Shown: positions 32,907-41,876, counted from the first letter of the stretch. The stretch: DNA of 64,000 nucleotides from Rhodococcus sp. NBC_00297 (GCF_036173065.1 NZ_CP108042.1:62001-126000); one strand, 5' to 3'. A program made the numbers and translations. Notes: a model not told the origin generated them from the letters alone.

Positions 32907-33539
32907 GTGACATTGCCCCGCATCTCCTGCCTGACCTCCGCCGTCGCCGTCGTCCTGATCGCCGCAGCCTGCGGGTCGGAGTCGAGCGACACCGCGCCTG
33001 CCGAGGAACAGATCGACACCGCCTCCGCACCGGCCGACCTCGAGTGGCGCACCGTCGGGGGCGTCGACGTGCCCAGCTCGCCCAGTGCCGGACCGTCGAC
33101 GGGAAGCGGAGTCACTCGCCACGGATACGACAAGACCCCGCAGGGAGCCGTTCTGGCCGCGATCAACGGGCAGACCGCGCTCGCCGTGGCCGACGATCGC
33201 ACCTGGCCCGAGGTGGTCAACACCGTCACCGCGCCGGGCCCGGGACGCGACGCGTTCGCGGTCGCCCGGGCCGCCGTCACCGTCGCCGGGGCCGTGCCGC
33301 AGGCGTCCGCGCCGCGGTTCGTCGGCTTCGACGTCACCGCCTACGAACCCGATGCGTCGACCGCCGCAGTGTCGGTGGCACAAACAATCGGCGAGGACTC
33401 GCAGCTCTACAGCTACCCCGTCGCCCTGCAGTGGGTCGGCGACGACTGGCGGATCGTGCTCCCCACTCCCGAGGAGAACATCGACGCCGCCGAGCTCGAC
33501 GACCTGGCCGGCTACACCGAACTGAAAGCTGCCTCATGA
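32907..33539 (+). CDS. Lipoprotein of secretion cluster
   Basis: About 210 residues with a lipoprotein signal peptide (LTSAVAVVLIAAACGS) from a GTG at 32907 preceded by CGAAAGG. An in-frame ATG at 32862, overlapping the previous stop, is the alternative start. The mature part includes VTRHGYDKTPQGAVLAAINGQTALA and ALQWVGDDWRIVLPTPEEN. The layout is shared with the next protein (33536-34375), where GYSRTPQGAALAGWN occupies the same place. The two look like paralogous extracytoplasmic subunits, one lipid-anchored and one helix-anchored. Confidence 0.7.
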   Translation: MTLPRISCLTSAVAVVLIAAACGSESSDTAPAEEQIDTASAPADLEWRTVGGVDVPSSPSAGPSTGSGVTRHGYDKTPQGAVLAAINGQTALAVADDRTWPEVVNTVTAPGPGRDAFAVARAAVTVAGAVPQASAPRFVGFDVTAYEPDASTAAVSVAQTIGEDSQLYSYPVALQWVGDDWRIVLPTPEENIDAAELDDLAGYTELKAAS

Positions 33540-34375
33540 GTACCCTCGTCCGCCGGTTGCTGATCGCGGCCGCCGTCCTCGTGGTCCTGGCCGTCATCGG
33601 TGGCCTGGTCTTCGTCGTCCCGAACCTCGGGGACGACGATGGGGCCACCGACACCGCCGACCCGTCGACGACGTCCGCGCCGGCACCGGCCCCGTCCGTC
33701 TCCGGTTCGGTCGACAACGGCCGCACAGGGTTCGCAACCCCCGTCGTGGACATCCTCGGTCGTAAGGTCACCGTCCCGAACAACCCTGTCGGAGCGCCGC
33801 TTACGCAGGAACCGGCAGGCGAGCGCAGCGGGTGCGACACCGCCGGGCCTGTCTCGTCCCCGTCCGGTGTGCAGATCCAGCAGACCGTCGGACTGCCGAC
33901 GCTGGTCTCCACCAGCGACGGACCGACCCGCGTCGAGGGCAACGTGCTCACCGGGTACTCCCGCACCCCCCAGGGTGCGGCGCTCGCCGGGTGGAACTGG
34001 ATCGGCCGCGTCTTCGGACCAGGCCCGGTGGCGAAGGACGCCTACGAGAAGCTGACCGTCTCGACGCCGGAGCTCGAGAGCCAACTGGCTGGTGAGTCGT
34101 GGACCGGTGACGGCTTCTCGGCGGCGGGTTCGCTCCCGGCGCCCGAGGCGTTCCGGATCGTCAGTTGCACCGACGACTTCGCGTCCGTCGAGTACGCGAT
34201 CAACGTCCCCGTCGACGACAACGGACAGCGGCGCACCACTCCCGTCTGGCAGGTCATGCGTGCCTCGCTGTTCCACGACAGCGGCGAGTGGCGCGCTCGA
34301 CTCGACGGCCGATCCGTCTCTGCGACACCCGACGTCGCGAGCATCGCCGGATTCACCCCCTGGACGCTCTCGTGA
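33536..34375 (+). CDS. Membrane-anchored extracytoplasmic protein
   Basis: A 279-residue protein starting at ATG 33536 inside the preceding stop. It has an N-terminal transmembrane anchor (about 6-28, RRLLIAAAVLVVLAVIGGLVFVV), a Thr/Ser/Pro linker, and a soluble domain with VEGNVLTGYSRTPQGAALAGWNWIGRVF and a C-terminal ASLFHDSGEWRARLDG. The soluble part parallels the upstream lipoprotein and resembles the outer domains of conjugative proteins facing the cell wall. The call rests on topology and operon position. Confidence 0.65.
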   Translation: MSTLVRRLLIAAAVLVVLAVIGGLVFVVPNLGDDDGATDTADPSTTSAPAPAPSVSGSVDNGRTGFATPVVDILGRKVTVPNNPVGAPLTQEPAGERSGCDTAGPVSSPSGVQIQQTVGLPTLVSTSDGPTRVEGNVLTGYSRTPQGAALAGWNWIGRVFGPGPVAKDAYEKLTVSTPELESQLAGESWTGDGFSAAGSLPAPEAFRIVSCTDDFASVEYAINVPVDDNGQRRTTPVWQVMRASLFHDSGEWRARLDGRSVSATPDVASIAGFTPWTLS

Positions 34376-35892
34376 CGCGGCTGACGCGCCTCGCTGCGGC
34401 CGTCGTCGTTCTCCTCGCCCTGCTCGGCCTCGGCGGCGGCACCGCAGCCGCCCAGGAACCGACCCCGCCCCCGGTGGCTCCGGTGACCGGGATCGCCGAC
34501 GAGGGCAATGCCTTTCAACAGGATCGGCGCGAATGCCTCGCGGACACACTCGACGGGAACGCCCTTCAGAACTTCATGAACGGGATCACCGGCGAGGTCG
34601 TGGCCGAAGGGGCGTGCCTGCTCAACTCGTTCGAGGACAACCCCGGCGCAGCCGTGGCCACCGCAGCGTCGTCCGCTGCCTCCGCGTTCTGGGGCGACTC
34701 CGTCGGCGACTTCGCCAAAGCCGTCATGGAAGGCAACGCGCAAGCTTTCCGCACCGTGATGACGTTCTGGATGACCACCGGCATTCCGGGACTCGGGGCG
34801 GAGACGGCGATGTCGGGGCTACGCAACATCGTCTCCGGATTCACCATCGCGGCGCTGTTCGCCTCCATCGTCATCGCCATGACCAAACTCGCCATCGCCC
34901 GCAAACAAGCCGTGATGGAAGGGGCGACGGAGACCGCGAACATGTTGGTGCGCACCGTCTTCACTGTCTCACTACTGCCGGTGCTGGTGTTGATGCTCCA
35001 CCAGGGCGGAGATGCCGCGTCGGCGTTCGCGCTGAAGGAGTTCGTGGGTGCGGACCTCAACGAGAAGATCACCGCCATCACCGCGTTCGACGACAAGACC
35101 GGCCTGGGACCGGTGTTCGCCCTCGCGTGCGCCGGATTCGCGTTCCTGGGCTCCGTCGCCCAGCTCATCGCGCTGCTCATCCGCGAGGCGGTGCTCTGCG
35201 TCGTCGTCGCCGTCATCCCGCTCGCCGCGGCATCCTCGGCAACGGCGACCGGCCGCTCGTCCTACAAGTCGATGATCGCCTTCACCATCGGTGCGTTGCT
35301 GTTCAAGCCCGTTGCGACGCTGCTGTATCTGTTCGCGTTCTGGGCGCAGTCCGCGACGTCCGGTGATCCGGTGTCCTCGGTGATCATCGGGTCGGTGCTG
35401 CTGGCGATCGTCGGATTCGCGCTGCCCACGCTGGTGCGGATCATTGCCCCGGCCGCGGAGACCATCGCCGCCGGCGGAGCGCAGGCCGCCGGTCTCGCCG
35501 CCGCCGGTGGCGCGCTGGCGGGTGGGGCCGCCGCGACCGGTGCTCGCGCACTGGGCGGTGTGGCCCGGACCGTCTCACCGCCGTCGTCCGGTGGGGGAGG
35601 CGGTGGGATGGGCGCTGCGGGTACCGGCGCGAAACCCGTCCCCGGGATGCAGGGCCGCTACACCGGCGGCTCGTCCCCATCTTCGGCCGCATCTAACCGA
35701 TCGGGTCCGCTCGGCGCTGCGTCGAGAGCTGGCACCGCGGGACGCCAGATCGCGGCTGTGGGGATGACGGGAGCGGCAGGGGCGATGCGCACCGCCGGGA
35801 CCGGCATCCGGGGCGCCGCCCAGATCGCAGGGAACCTCGGTGCCGCCGCCGAGGGCGCAGTCGGTAACTACCACGGACGGATTCAGCGATGA
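34372..35892 (+). CDS. TrbL/VirB6-like polytopic membrane protein
   Basis: A 506-residue protein from GTG 34372 (overlapping stop). It has a signal peptide (AAVVVLLALLGLGGGTAAAQE) and an extracytoplasmic segment with cysteines (RRECLAD, GACLLNSF). Multiple transmembrane helices follow at about 155-370 (FTIAALFASIVIAMTKLAIA, FTVSLLPVLVLML, GFAFLGSVAQLIALLI). The tail is long and Gly/Ala/Ser-rich. This is the layout of VirB6/TrbL channel proteins. It is the likely inner-membrane channel subunit of the type IV system. Confidence 0.8.
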   Translation: MTRLTRLAAAVVVLLALLGLGGGTAAAQEPTPPPVAPVTGIADEGNAFQQDRRECLADTLDGNALQNFMNGITGEVVAEGACLLNSFEDNPGAAVATAASSAASAFWGDSVGDFAKAVMEGNAQAFRTVMTFWMTTGIPGLGAETAMSGLRNIVSGFTIAALFASIVIAMTKLAIARKQAVMEGATETANMLVRTVFTVSLLPVLVLMLHQGGDAASAFALKEFVGADLNEKITAITAFDDKTGLGPVFALACAGFAFLGSVAQLIALLIREAVLCVVVAVIPLAAASSATATGRSSYKSMIAFTIGALLFKPVATLLYLFAFWAQSATSGDPVSSVIIGSVLLAIVGFALPTLVRIIAPAAETIAAGGAQAAGLAAAGGALAGGAAATGARALGGVARTVSPPSSGGGGGGMGAAGTGAKPVPGMQGRYTGGSSPSSAASNRSGPLGAASRAGTAGRQIAAVGMTGAAGAMRTAGTGIRGAAQIAGNLGAAAEGAVGNYHGRIQR

Positions 35893-37406
35893 CCGCACCC
35901 GCCACGTTCACAGCAGCCGCACCGCTTGAGGAACCGGCGATCTACTCCGCCGGAACGCGCCCCAAGAGCACCTTCGCGTTCGGGCTCTCCAACAAGGTCA
36001 TCGCCTACGCGGGCGGCTTCTTCGCCCTCGCGTTCGCGGTCCTGATCTGGGGCAACGTCCCCGCCGGCCTCGCTCTCATGGCGTTCGGCGCGGTGCTCCT
36101 CGCGCCGTTGGCGATCGCGCCGGGCGGGCGCTCCCTCTACGAGAAAGGTCACCTGAGAATGCAGTTCTTCCGCTCCCGCGTCAGCCGCTCCGCCGAGTAT
36201 CACGCCGGACCGCACTCGCGGATCCCCGGTGGCCGCTACCGGCTGCCGGGGTGGTTGGCGCACACCACGCTCTACGTCGGAATGGACCGGCACGGCAACG
36301 AGTTCGGGATGATCCATCACCCCAAGAAGCAGCGGTACACCGTCGTCATCGACTGCCTCCCCGGCGGCGACGAGGCCGTCGCCCGCGGGGAGAAGGACTT
36401 CTACACCGCCGAGTGGGGCGTCTACCTCGCCGACCTCGGCCTGCCGGGCGACATCGTCGGCGCGGAGGTGGTGGTGGAGAACATTCCCGCGACCGGGCTG
36501 CGCCTGTCTCGTCTGGTCGAGCGTGAGGTCGTCCCGTACGCACCGGAGCTGTCCACGGCGTTCGTGCGGCAGTCGTCGGTGCGGATGCCGTCGGGCCGGC
36601 ACCGCACGCTGGCCCGGTTGTCGATCACCTTCCGCGCCACCACCAAGGAACGGCAGAACGATCCGGAGGAGATGGCGGCCGAGCTGGCGCGGCGACTGCC
36701 GGACCTCTACGGCAACCTCGCCGGGGCGGGCATCGACGCGCAGCCGATGACCGCGGCGGAGATCACCGCCGCGGTGCACCGCTCGTACAACCCGTCGACG
36801 GAGAACGACTTCGAGGAACTCGACATCGCCGGTCTCGATCACGGGGTGGCGTGGGAGGACGCCGGTCCCGGCCGCGCCTCCTCGGTGTGGGGGCAGTACC
36901 GGCACGACGGTGTCGTCTCCGTCGTCTACGAGATGGCCGCGCCGCCGGAATCGGTGTTCACCGACACCGTCCTCAAGCCGCTGCTCCAGCCGCACGACGA
37001 CCTGCTGCGTAAGCGGCTCACCCTGATCTATCGGCCGTTCTCCGCGGGTGACGCGGCGAAGAAGGTCGAGAAGCAGCACCGAGACGCGCTGCACGCCATC
37101 AACTCCCGCGGCGCGAAGATCAGCTCCGCCGAAGCGGAGAAGCGCCTCGAGATCACCTCGCAGACCCGCAAGGAGATGGTGGCCGGGGCCGGGCAGCTGC
37201 GCTACTCGGCGCTGGTGACCATCACGGTGGCCGATCCCGCTGACGTCGCGAACGCCGCCGCGGTCATCGAATCGCTCGCCGCCCGCGCCCGCCTCGGGCT
37301 GCGCCGCGCCCACGGCTTCCAGGACGCCGCGTTCGCCGCCGGCCTGGGCGTCGGGTTCCTGCTGCCCGACCACGTCACCACCTCGGCGCTGGTGCGGCAC
37401 AGCTGA
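35889..37406 (+). CDS. SCO6880-family conjugation protein
   Basis: A 505-residue protein, ATGA-coupled to the channel gene. Two transmembrane helices lie near the N-terminus (about 38-55 and 58-78, IAYAGGFFALAFAVLIWGNVP and AGLALMAFGAVLLAPLAI). A large cytoplasmic domain follows, with RIPGGRYRLPGWLAHTTLYVG and LYVGMDRHGNEFGMIHHP. Members of the SCO6880 family sit beside VirB4-type ATPases in actinobacterial conjugation clusters. They are thought to supply the membrane and N-terminal part that other systems fuse to VirB4. No ATPase motif is present here. Confidence 0.88.
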   Translation: MTAPATFTAAAPLEEPAIYSAGTRPKSTFAFGLSNKVIAYAGGFFALAFAVLIWGNVPAGLALMAFGAVLLAPLAIAPGGRSLYEKGHLRMQFFRSRVSRSAEYHAGPHSRIPGGRYRLPGWLAHTTLYVGMDRHGNEFGMIHHPKKQRYTVVIDCLPGGDEAVARGEKDFYTAEWGVYLADLGLPGDIVGAEVVVENIPATGLRLSRLVEREVVPYAPELSTAFVRQSSVRMPSGRHRTLARLSITFRATTKERQNDPEEMAAELARRLPDLYGNLAGAGIDAQPMTAAEITAAVHRSYNPSTENDFEELDIAGLDHGVAWEDAGPGRASSVWGQYRHDGVVSVVYEMAAPPESVFTDTVLKPLLQPHDDLLRKRLTLIYRPFSAGDAAKKVEKQHRDALHAINSRGAKISSAEAEKRLEITSQTRKEMVAGAGQLRYSALVTITVADPADVANAAAVIESLAARARLGLRRAHGFQDAAFAAGLGVGFLLPDHVTTSALVRHS

Positions 37407-37474
37407 GCTGCTGCCGCCCGACCTGTACGCCCGACTCGCCGCCCACCGAAGACATCCCCGACCGGAAGGTCCCC

Positions 37475-39307
37475 ATGACGACCACGTTTCGCCCTCGCCT
37501 GGAACCCGATCTCGGTCTCGACACGGACGTCGGCGTCGAAGTCGCCGTGCGGATGCTCCCTCGCGGGGTGCGCTGGTTGATCGCCGACGTCGACTACGCA
37601 GCGCTGGCGGAGCGCATCGCCGCAGGCGATGAGGACGAGCCGGCCGCATGGACGCGCACGGGGATCGGTCTGGCGCGCTGGCGTAACGCCGGCGGCAGAG
37701 CTTCCGGGGAGGTGACCGGCGATCCGTGGTGGCGCAGTTCCACACGCAGCACCGCCCGCGGTCACATCGGTGCCGGCGGGGGCCGGATGCTCGCCGTCCC
37801 CGCTGCCATCGAGTACGAGGCGTCGTCGGTGCAGGTCTGCGGGTTCAACCCGTGGGCGATCGGCGCAGCTGCACCGGCCTCGGGCACCATCGTCGGGCAG
37901 CACGACGTCACTGGGGAAGCAGTCTCGTGCGATCCGTTCGCCTATTTCCGCGACAACCACATCGCCAACCCGTCGATGTTCGTGCTTTCTCTTCCCGGAC
38001 TGGGGAAGTCCTCTTTGATCCGCAAGATCCTGCTCGGTGCGATTGCGTGGGGGCAGACGCCCATCGTCGCCGGCGACATCAAGGCGGAGTACGTCAAGCT
38101 CGCGCGTCTCGTCGGCGGTCAGGTCGTCACCCTCGGTCACGGCGGCGGGCACCTCAATCCGCTCGCCGCCGGCACCCTCGGGCAATCCGTCGCCCGCATC
38201 CGCCGCGCCCGCGTCGACGCCGCAGCCGCGGGGGACCGCGCCAGGGCGTCGATGCTCGACGAGCTGATCGGCACGGCCGAGCTGACCGTACGGACCCGGC
38301 AGGTCAACGCGGTGTGCGCGCTGGTGGAGCTGATCCGCTACGACACCCACTCGGTGAAGGCCTTCGAGAACTCCCTCATCGGCACCGCCCTCGGTGAGCT
38401 CTACTCCGACGGCAGTGAGTTCAGCTACCAGCACCCGCCGCTGCTGCGGGACCTCTACGCGCGCATCGACGCCGGATCGGCGGCGATGATGCAGGCGACT
38501 TACCAGACCACACGCGAGGGATACCGGGCACAGATCACCGAGCTGATGCAGGCGCTCGGCGCGCTCATCTCCGGCCCACTCGGCGACATCTTCGCCGACC
38601 ACACCTCCGAACCGCTCGATCTCGACGCCCCCATGATCGTCATCGATGTGTCCTCCCTCGACCGCGGTGACACCACCCTCAAAGCGGCCGTGATGCTCTC
38701 CTGCTGGGCCGACGCCTACGGCACCGTGGAGGCGGCACACCTGCTCGCCGACGCCGGCCTCGAGAAGCAACGACTGTTCCTGCTCGCCCTCGACGAGCTG
38801 TGGCAGGTCATCGGCGCCGGCCCCGGCATGGTCGCCCGCGTCAACGAGATCTCCCGCCTCAACCGCACCGACGGCGCCGGGCTGCTGATGATCACCCACA
38901 CCGGCCGCGACCTCGAGACCCTGCCCACCGAAGCCGACATCAAGACCGCCAAAGGGTTCATCGACCGCGCCGGGATGGTCGTGTGCGGCGGGCTGCCCAT
39001 CGGCGAGGTCGAACGACTCTCCGGCGAACTCAAGTTCACCCCCGCCGAAGCGAGCATGGTGACCTCCTGGTCCCGCGGGGCCGCGCTGCGCTCGGCGGAA
39101 CGACGCACCGCCCGCGCACCCATCGGGCGGGGAAAGTTTCTGATCAAGGTCGCCAAGGACAACACCCCCGGCATCCCCATCCAGACGGTGTTCACCGACG
39201 TCGAGCTCGACACCGGAGTCCACGACACCAACGCCCGCTTCGCGGAGTACTTCCAGGGTGGCCGCGGCGACCTCGCCGCCGCCCACACCGGAACCGGGGA
39301 CCTGTAG
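37475..39307 (+). CDS. VirB4-like secretion ATPase
   Basis: A 610-residue cytoplasmic ATPase. Walker A is LPGLGKSSLIRKILLG, with the lysine at about residue 178. Walker B is RLFLLALDELWQVIG, with the aspartate at about 440. The arrangement VAGDIKAEYVKLARLVGGQVVTLG and LNRTDGAGLLMITHTGRDLETL matches VirB4/TraC-type and HerA-like pumps. It should power assembly or transport in the secretion channel. An ATPase without an N-terminal membrane domain fits the preceding SCO6880 protein as partner. The C-terminus (FSYFQGG-type, FAEYFQGGRGD) is also typical. Confidence 0.88.
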   Translation: MTTTFRPRLEPDLGLDTDVGVEVAVRMLPRGVRWLIADVDYAALAERIAAGDEDEPAAWTRTGIGLARWRNAGGRASGEVTGDPWWRSSTRSTARGHIGAGGGRMLAVPAAIEYEASSVQVCGFNPWAIGAAAPASGTIVGQHDVTGEAVSCDPFAYFRDNHIANPSMFVLSLPGLGKSSLIRKILLGAIAWGQTPIVAGDIKAEYVKLARLVGGQVVTLGHGGGHLNPLAAGTLGQSVARIRRARVDAAAAGDRARASMLDELIGTAELTVRTRQVNAVCALVELIRYDTHSVKAFENSLIGTALGELYSDGSEFSYQHPPLLRDLYARIDAGSAAMMQATYQTTREGYRAQITELMQALGALISGPLGDIFADHTSEPLDLDAPMIVIDVSSLDRGDTTLKAAVMLSCWADAYGTVEAAHLLADAGLEKQRLFLLALDELWQVIGAGPGMVARVNEISRLNRTDGAGLLMITHTGRDLETLPTEADIKTAKGFIDRAGMVVCGGLPIGEVERLSGELKFTPAEASMVTSWSRGAALRSAERRTARAPIGRGKFLIKVAKDNTPGIPIQTVFTDVELDTGVHDTNARFAEYFQGGRGDLAAAHTGTGDL

Positions 39308-39634
39308 ATGCGGCCACGCTACGAGGCGGACGTCCGGAACTGGGCGCTGAGCACCTACCGGTCCTCGCGGCCCAACTACGCCTCCCGCGACCAGTGCGTC
39401 ACCGCCATCGCCGAACAGATCGGCGCGCACGTCAACACCGTGAACCGGTGGATCAAGACCGAGTTCGGTCCCTCCCGCGCCCCGGCCGCCGACGAGGTCG
39501 TGGCGAAGCTGCGGGCCGCCGAGGCGGAGATCGAGCGGCTGCTCGCGGTCAATCGGAGCCTCACCGACCGGCTCGCCGCGGTCTCACCGCGTTCGGTGAC
39601 CGCCGAGTCGGTCATGAGCGGGGCGCGGCGGTGA
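39308..39634 (+). CDS. IS3 OrfA-like HTH protein inside the secretion operon
   Basis: A 108-residue protein starting directly at the VirB4-like stop. It reads like the OrfA part of IS3-type transposases: an N-terminal helix-turn-helix (YASRDQCVTAIAEQIGAHVNTVNRWIKTEFG) followed by a coiled-coil stretch (VVAKLRAAEAEIERLLAVNRSLTDRLAAV). There is no OrfB (DDE) part and no terminal inverted repeat, and its stop overlaps the next gene's start. It is therefore likely a domesticated DNA-binding protein rather than a mobile element. It may recognise plasmid DNA or regulate the operon. Confidence 0.7.
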   Translation: MRPRYEADVRNWALSTYRSSRPNYASRDQCVTAIAEQIGAHVNTVNRWIKTEFGPSRAPAADEVVAKLRAAEAEIERLLAVNRSLTDRLAAVSPRSVTAESVMSGARR

Positions 39635-41277
39635 GGAAGGGCGGGATCGTCGCCCTCGTCGCGGTCCTCGCGGCGGCACTGTTCGTGGTCCTGTTCGTCA
39701 CCACCTTGAGCCCATCGGGCGACGATGACTGCCTGCCCTCGGGCACCTCCGTGCCGTCGGCCGGGGGAGTCCCTGCCGGCTCGTTCGCCAAGCCCATGAA
39801 GACCGGCGAAGCGCGGCTCACCAGCGGCTTCGGGCCACGGTGGGGAACGCAGCACAACGGCATCGACCTCGCCGGTCCGATCGGAACCCCGATCTACGCC
39901 TACGCCGACGGTGTCGTCTCCAAAGCCGGTGCGGCCAATGGGTTCGGGCAGTGGATCGTCCTCGACCACAACATCGGCGGCCAGGTCGTCTCCACCGTCT
40001 ACGGGCACATGTTCCCCGACGGCGTCCTCGTCACAGTCGGGGACCGGGTCACCGCCGGCCAGCACATCGCGAACGAGGGCAACAACGGCGACACCACCGG
40101 AGCGCACCTGCACTTCGAGTACCACCCCGGCGGGTGGGCACTCGGCAACGCCGTCGACCCGGCACCGTTCTACGCCGCAGCCGCCGAGCCCGGTTCCGGT
40201 GCAGCCAGTTCCGGGGCACCGGGCAGCTCGCCGTCGACCACCCCGCCGGCCCCGGCCGCACCGGACGTCGCCGTGTCGGCGAGCGGTGCGGAGATGGCAG
40301 CACTCCCGGCGGCGGTCGGGTCGGAGGAGCACTTCCAGGTCGACACCGTCCGCGTCGCCCGCGCCGTCCACGCGAAGTTCCCGCAGATCACCACCATCGG
40401 CGGGTGGCGGCCGTCGGATCCGATTTCCCAGGATCACCCGTCCGGGCGGGCCGCCGACATCATGATCGACAACTGGTCCTCCGAGGAGGGCAGGGCACTC
40501 GGCGATCAGGTGAAGGACTATCTCTGGGCCAACCGCGACGTGTTGCAGATCGAGTACATGATCTGGCGACAGCAGTACATCCCCTCCGACGGCGAACCGA
40601 ACGTCATGGAGGACAGGGGATCACCGACGCAGAACCACTTCGACCACGTCCACGTCACCACCATCGGCCACGGCCCGCCCGCCCCCGGGCAGAGATACGG
40701 CGCCGCACCGGGTGGGGCGGGATCGGCCCCGAAAGCGAACGGCACCTGCACCACCGCACCCGGCGCGGGTATCGGCGACCACGCCGACCTCGCGGCCGGT
40801 CAGATCCCACCGGAGTTCGAGAAGTGGCTGCCGCTGTCCGCGGCGCAGTGCCGCGAACTCTCCCCGGCCATCCTCGCCGCACAGCTCGAGCAGGAGTCCG
40901 GGTTCCAATCCGGTCTGACCAGTCCTGCCGGGGCGCGCGGCTACACCCAGTTCCTGCCCGGTACCTGGGCGTCCTACGGGTTCCCCGTCGACGACGAGAC
41001 CGGTGAGGTCACCGGACCCGCCGGAGCCGGAGACCCGGACGACGTGGGGGATGCGGTCATGGCGCAAGGACGCTACAACTGCGCCGTCCTCGACGACCTG
41101 CGCCCCGGTATGGAATCCGGTGCCGTCACCGGTGATCCGGTGGAGCTGATGCTCGCCGGCTACAACGCCGGACCCGGAGCAGTGCAGCAGTTCGGCGGCA
41201 TCCCCCCGTATGCGGAGACGCAGAACTACGTCACCACCATCACCGCCACCGCCGGCGACTACGACCTCGCCCGATGA
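39631..41277 (+). CDS. Three-domain cell-wall hydrolase (M23, M15-like, lytic transglycosylase)
   Basis: A 548-residue protein from GTG 39631 with an N-terminal membrane anchor (GGIVALVAVLAAALFVVLFVTTL). It carries three wall-active domains. The first is an M23 endopeptidase with zinc ligands in HNGIDLAG and HLHFEYH (about 70-175). The second resembles M15-type or ARB_07466-like peptidases (HAKFPQITTIGGWRPSD, SGRAADIMI, NHFDHVHVT; about 235-355). The third is a lytic transglycosylase, with the catalytic glutamate in AAQLEQESGFQ, then GARGYTQFLPGTW and LMLAGYNAGPGAVQQF (about 400-540). It should cut peptide and glycan to let the secretion apparatus through the wall. Confidence 0.92.
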   Translation: MRKGGIVALVAVLAAALFVVLFVTTLSPSGDDDCLPSGTSVPSAGGVPAGSFAKPMKTGEARLTSGFGPRWGTQHNGIDLAGPIGTPIYAYADGVVSKAGAANGFGQWIVLDHNIGGQVVSTVYGHMFPDGVLVTVGDRVTAGQHIANEGNNGDTTGAHLHFEYHPGGWALGNAVDPAPFYAAAAEPGSGAASSGAPGSSPSTTPPAPAAPDVAVSASGAEMAALPAAVGSEEHFQVDTVRVARAVHAKFPQITTIGGWRPSDPISQDHPSGRAADIMIDNWSSEEGRALGDQVKDYLWANRDVLQIEYMIWRQQYIPSDGEPNVMEDRGSPTQNHFDHVHVTTIGHGPPAPGQRYGAAPGGAGSAPKANGTCTTAPGAGIGDHADLAAGQIPPEFEKWLPLSAAQCRELSPAILAAQLEQESGFQSGLTSPAGARGYTQFLPGTWASYGFPVDDETGEVTGPAGAGDPDDVGDAVMAQGRYNCAVLDDLRPGMESGAVTGDPVELMLAGYNAGPGAVQQFGGIPPYAETQNYVTTITATAGDYDLAR

Positions 41278-41873
41278 CCCGCCAAGGAGCACCCGTGTTC
41301 GACACCCACCACCGCCGACGCCCCACCGCTGCTGCCGTGCTCGCGGCCCTGGCTGTCGTCCTGATCGTCGCCGTCGGCACCGCCGTCGCGCTGTGGGTCA
41401 CCGGCGACAGTGACGACACCCCCGCCGCCGGGGGCACCGACGCCGGGTTCACCATCGACCCCGTCGGCACCGACCCGGTCGACGTCGCCACCGTCGTCAT
41501 GGCCGGCGTGTTCACCTGGCAACCGGCAGTTCAGGACTCGACCTGGAACGCCCTGCACACCCAGGTCGGTCACCTCACCGGCCCGATAGCCATCGCCGCA
41601 GCACAAGCGCCGTCACCGGCCCCGAAAACCATCTCGGACTGGGCGGCGTGGGCGCGCAACGGCGACACCCTCACCGCCGTCGTGCGGGCCGACGGGGACA
41701 CCGCTGTCGACGGCGACACCGCCACCGTCCCGATCACCATCGCGCAGACCGTGCAGCACCAGTCCGGGCAGGCCACCCCGTGCACCACCTACACCGCCAC
41801 GGTGACGCTGAACGACGACGCCGAGGGAGAGTGGAAGGTCAGCGACTACCGGATCATCAGCAGCAGCCTGTGA
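41274..41873 (+). CDS. Membrane-anchored protein, last gene of secretion cluster
   Basis: A 199-residue protein starting at ATG 41274 (ATGA overlap with the hydrolase). It has a short cytoplasmic start, one transmembrane helix (about 18-42, AAVLAALAVVLIVAVGTAVALWV), and an extracytoplasmic domain (VDVATVVMAGVFTWQPAVQDSTWNALHTQVGHL) with a C-terminal two-layer pattern (TATVTLNDDAEGEWKVSDYRII). It resembles the wall-facing anchored proteins earlier in the cluster. Its stop lies three bases from the stop of the convergent second lsr2 gene. Confidence 0.7.
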   Translation: MTRQGAPVFDTHHRRRPTAAAVLAALAVVLIVAVGTAVALWVTGDSDDTPAAGGTDAGFTIDPVGTDPVDVATVVMAGVFTWQPAVQDSTWNALHTQVGHLTGPIAIAAAQAPSPAPKTISDWAAWARNGDTLTAVVRADGDTAVDGDTATVPITIAQTVQHQSGQATPCTTYTATVTLNDDAEGEWKVSDYRIISSSL

Positions 41874-41876
41874 GGG

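Noticed and set aside
35883..39430. Two long minus-strand frames (620 and 742 codons) opposite the SCO6880 and VirB4-like genes
   Set aside because: They are antisense shadows. The plus-strand genes have clear motifs and operon overlaps.
39308..39634. A complete insertion sequence of the IS3 family
   Set aside because: No OrfB, no terminal inverted repeats and no target duplication are seen. The gene is seamlessly coupled to its neighbours.
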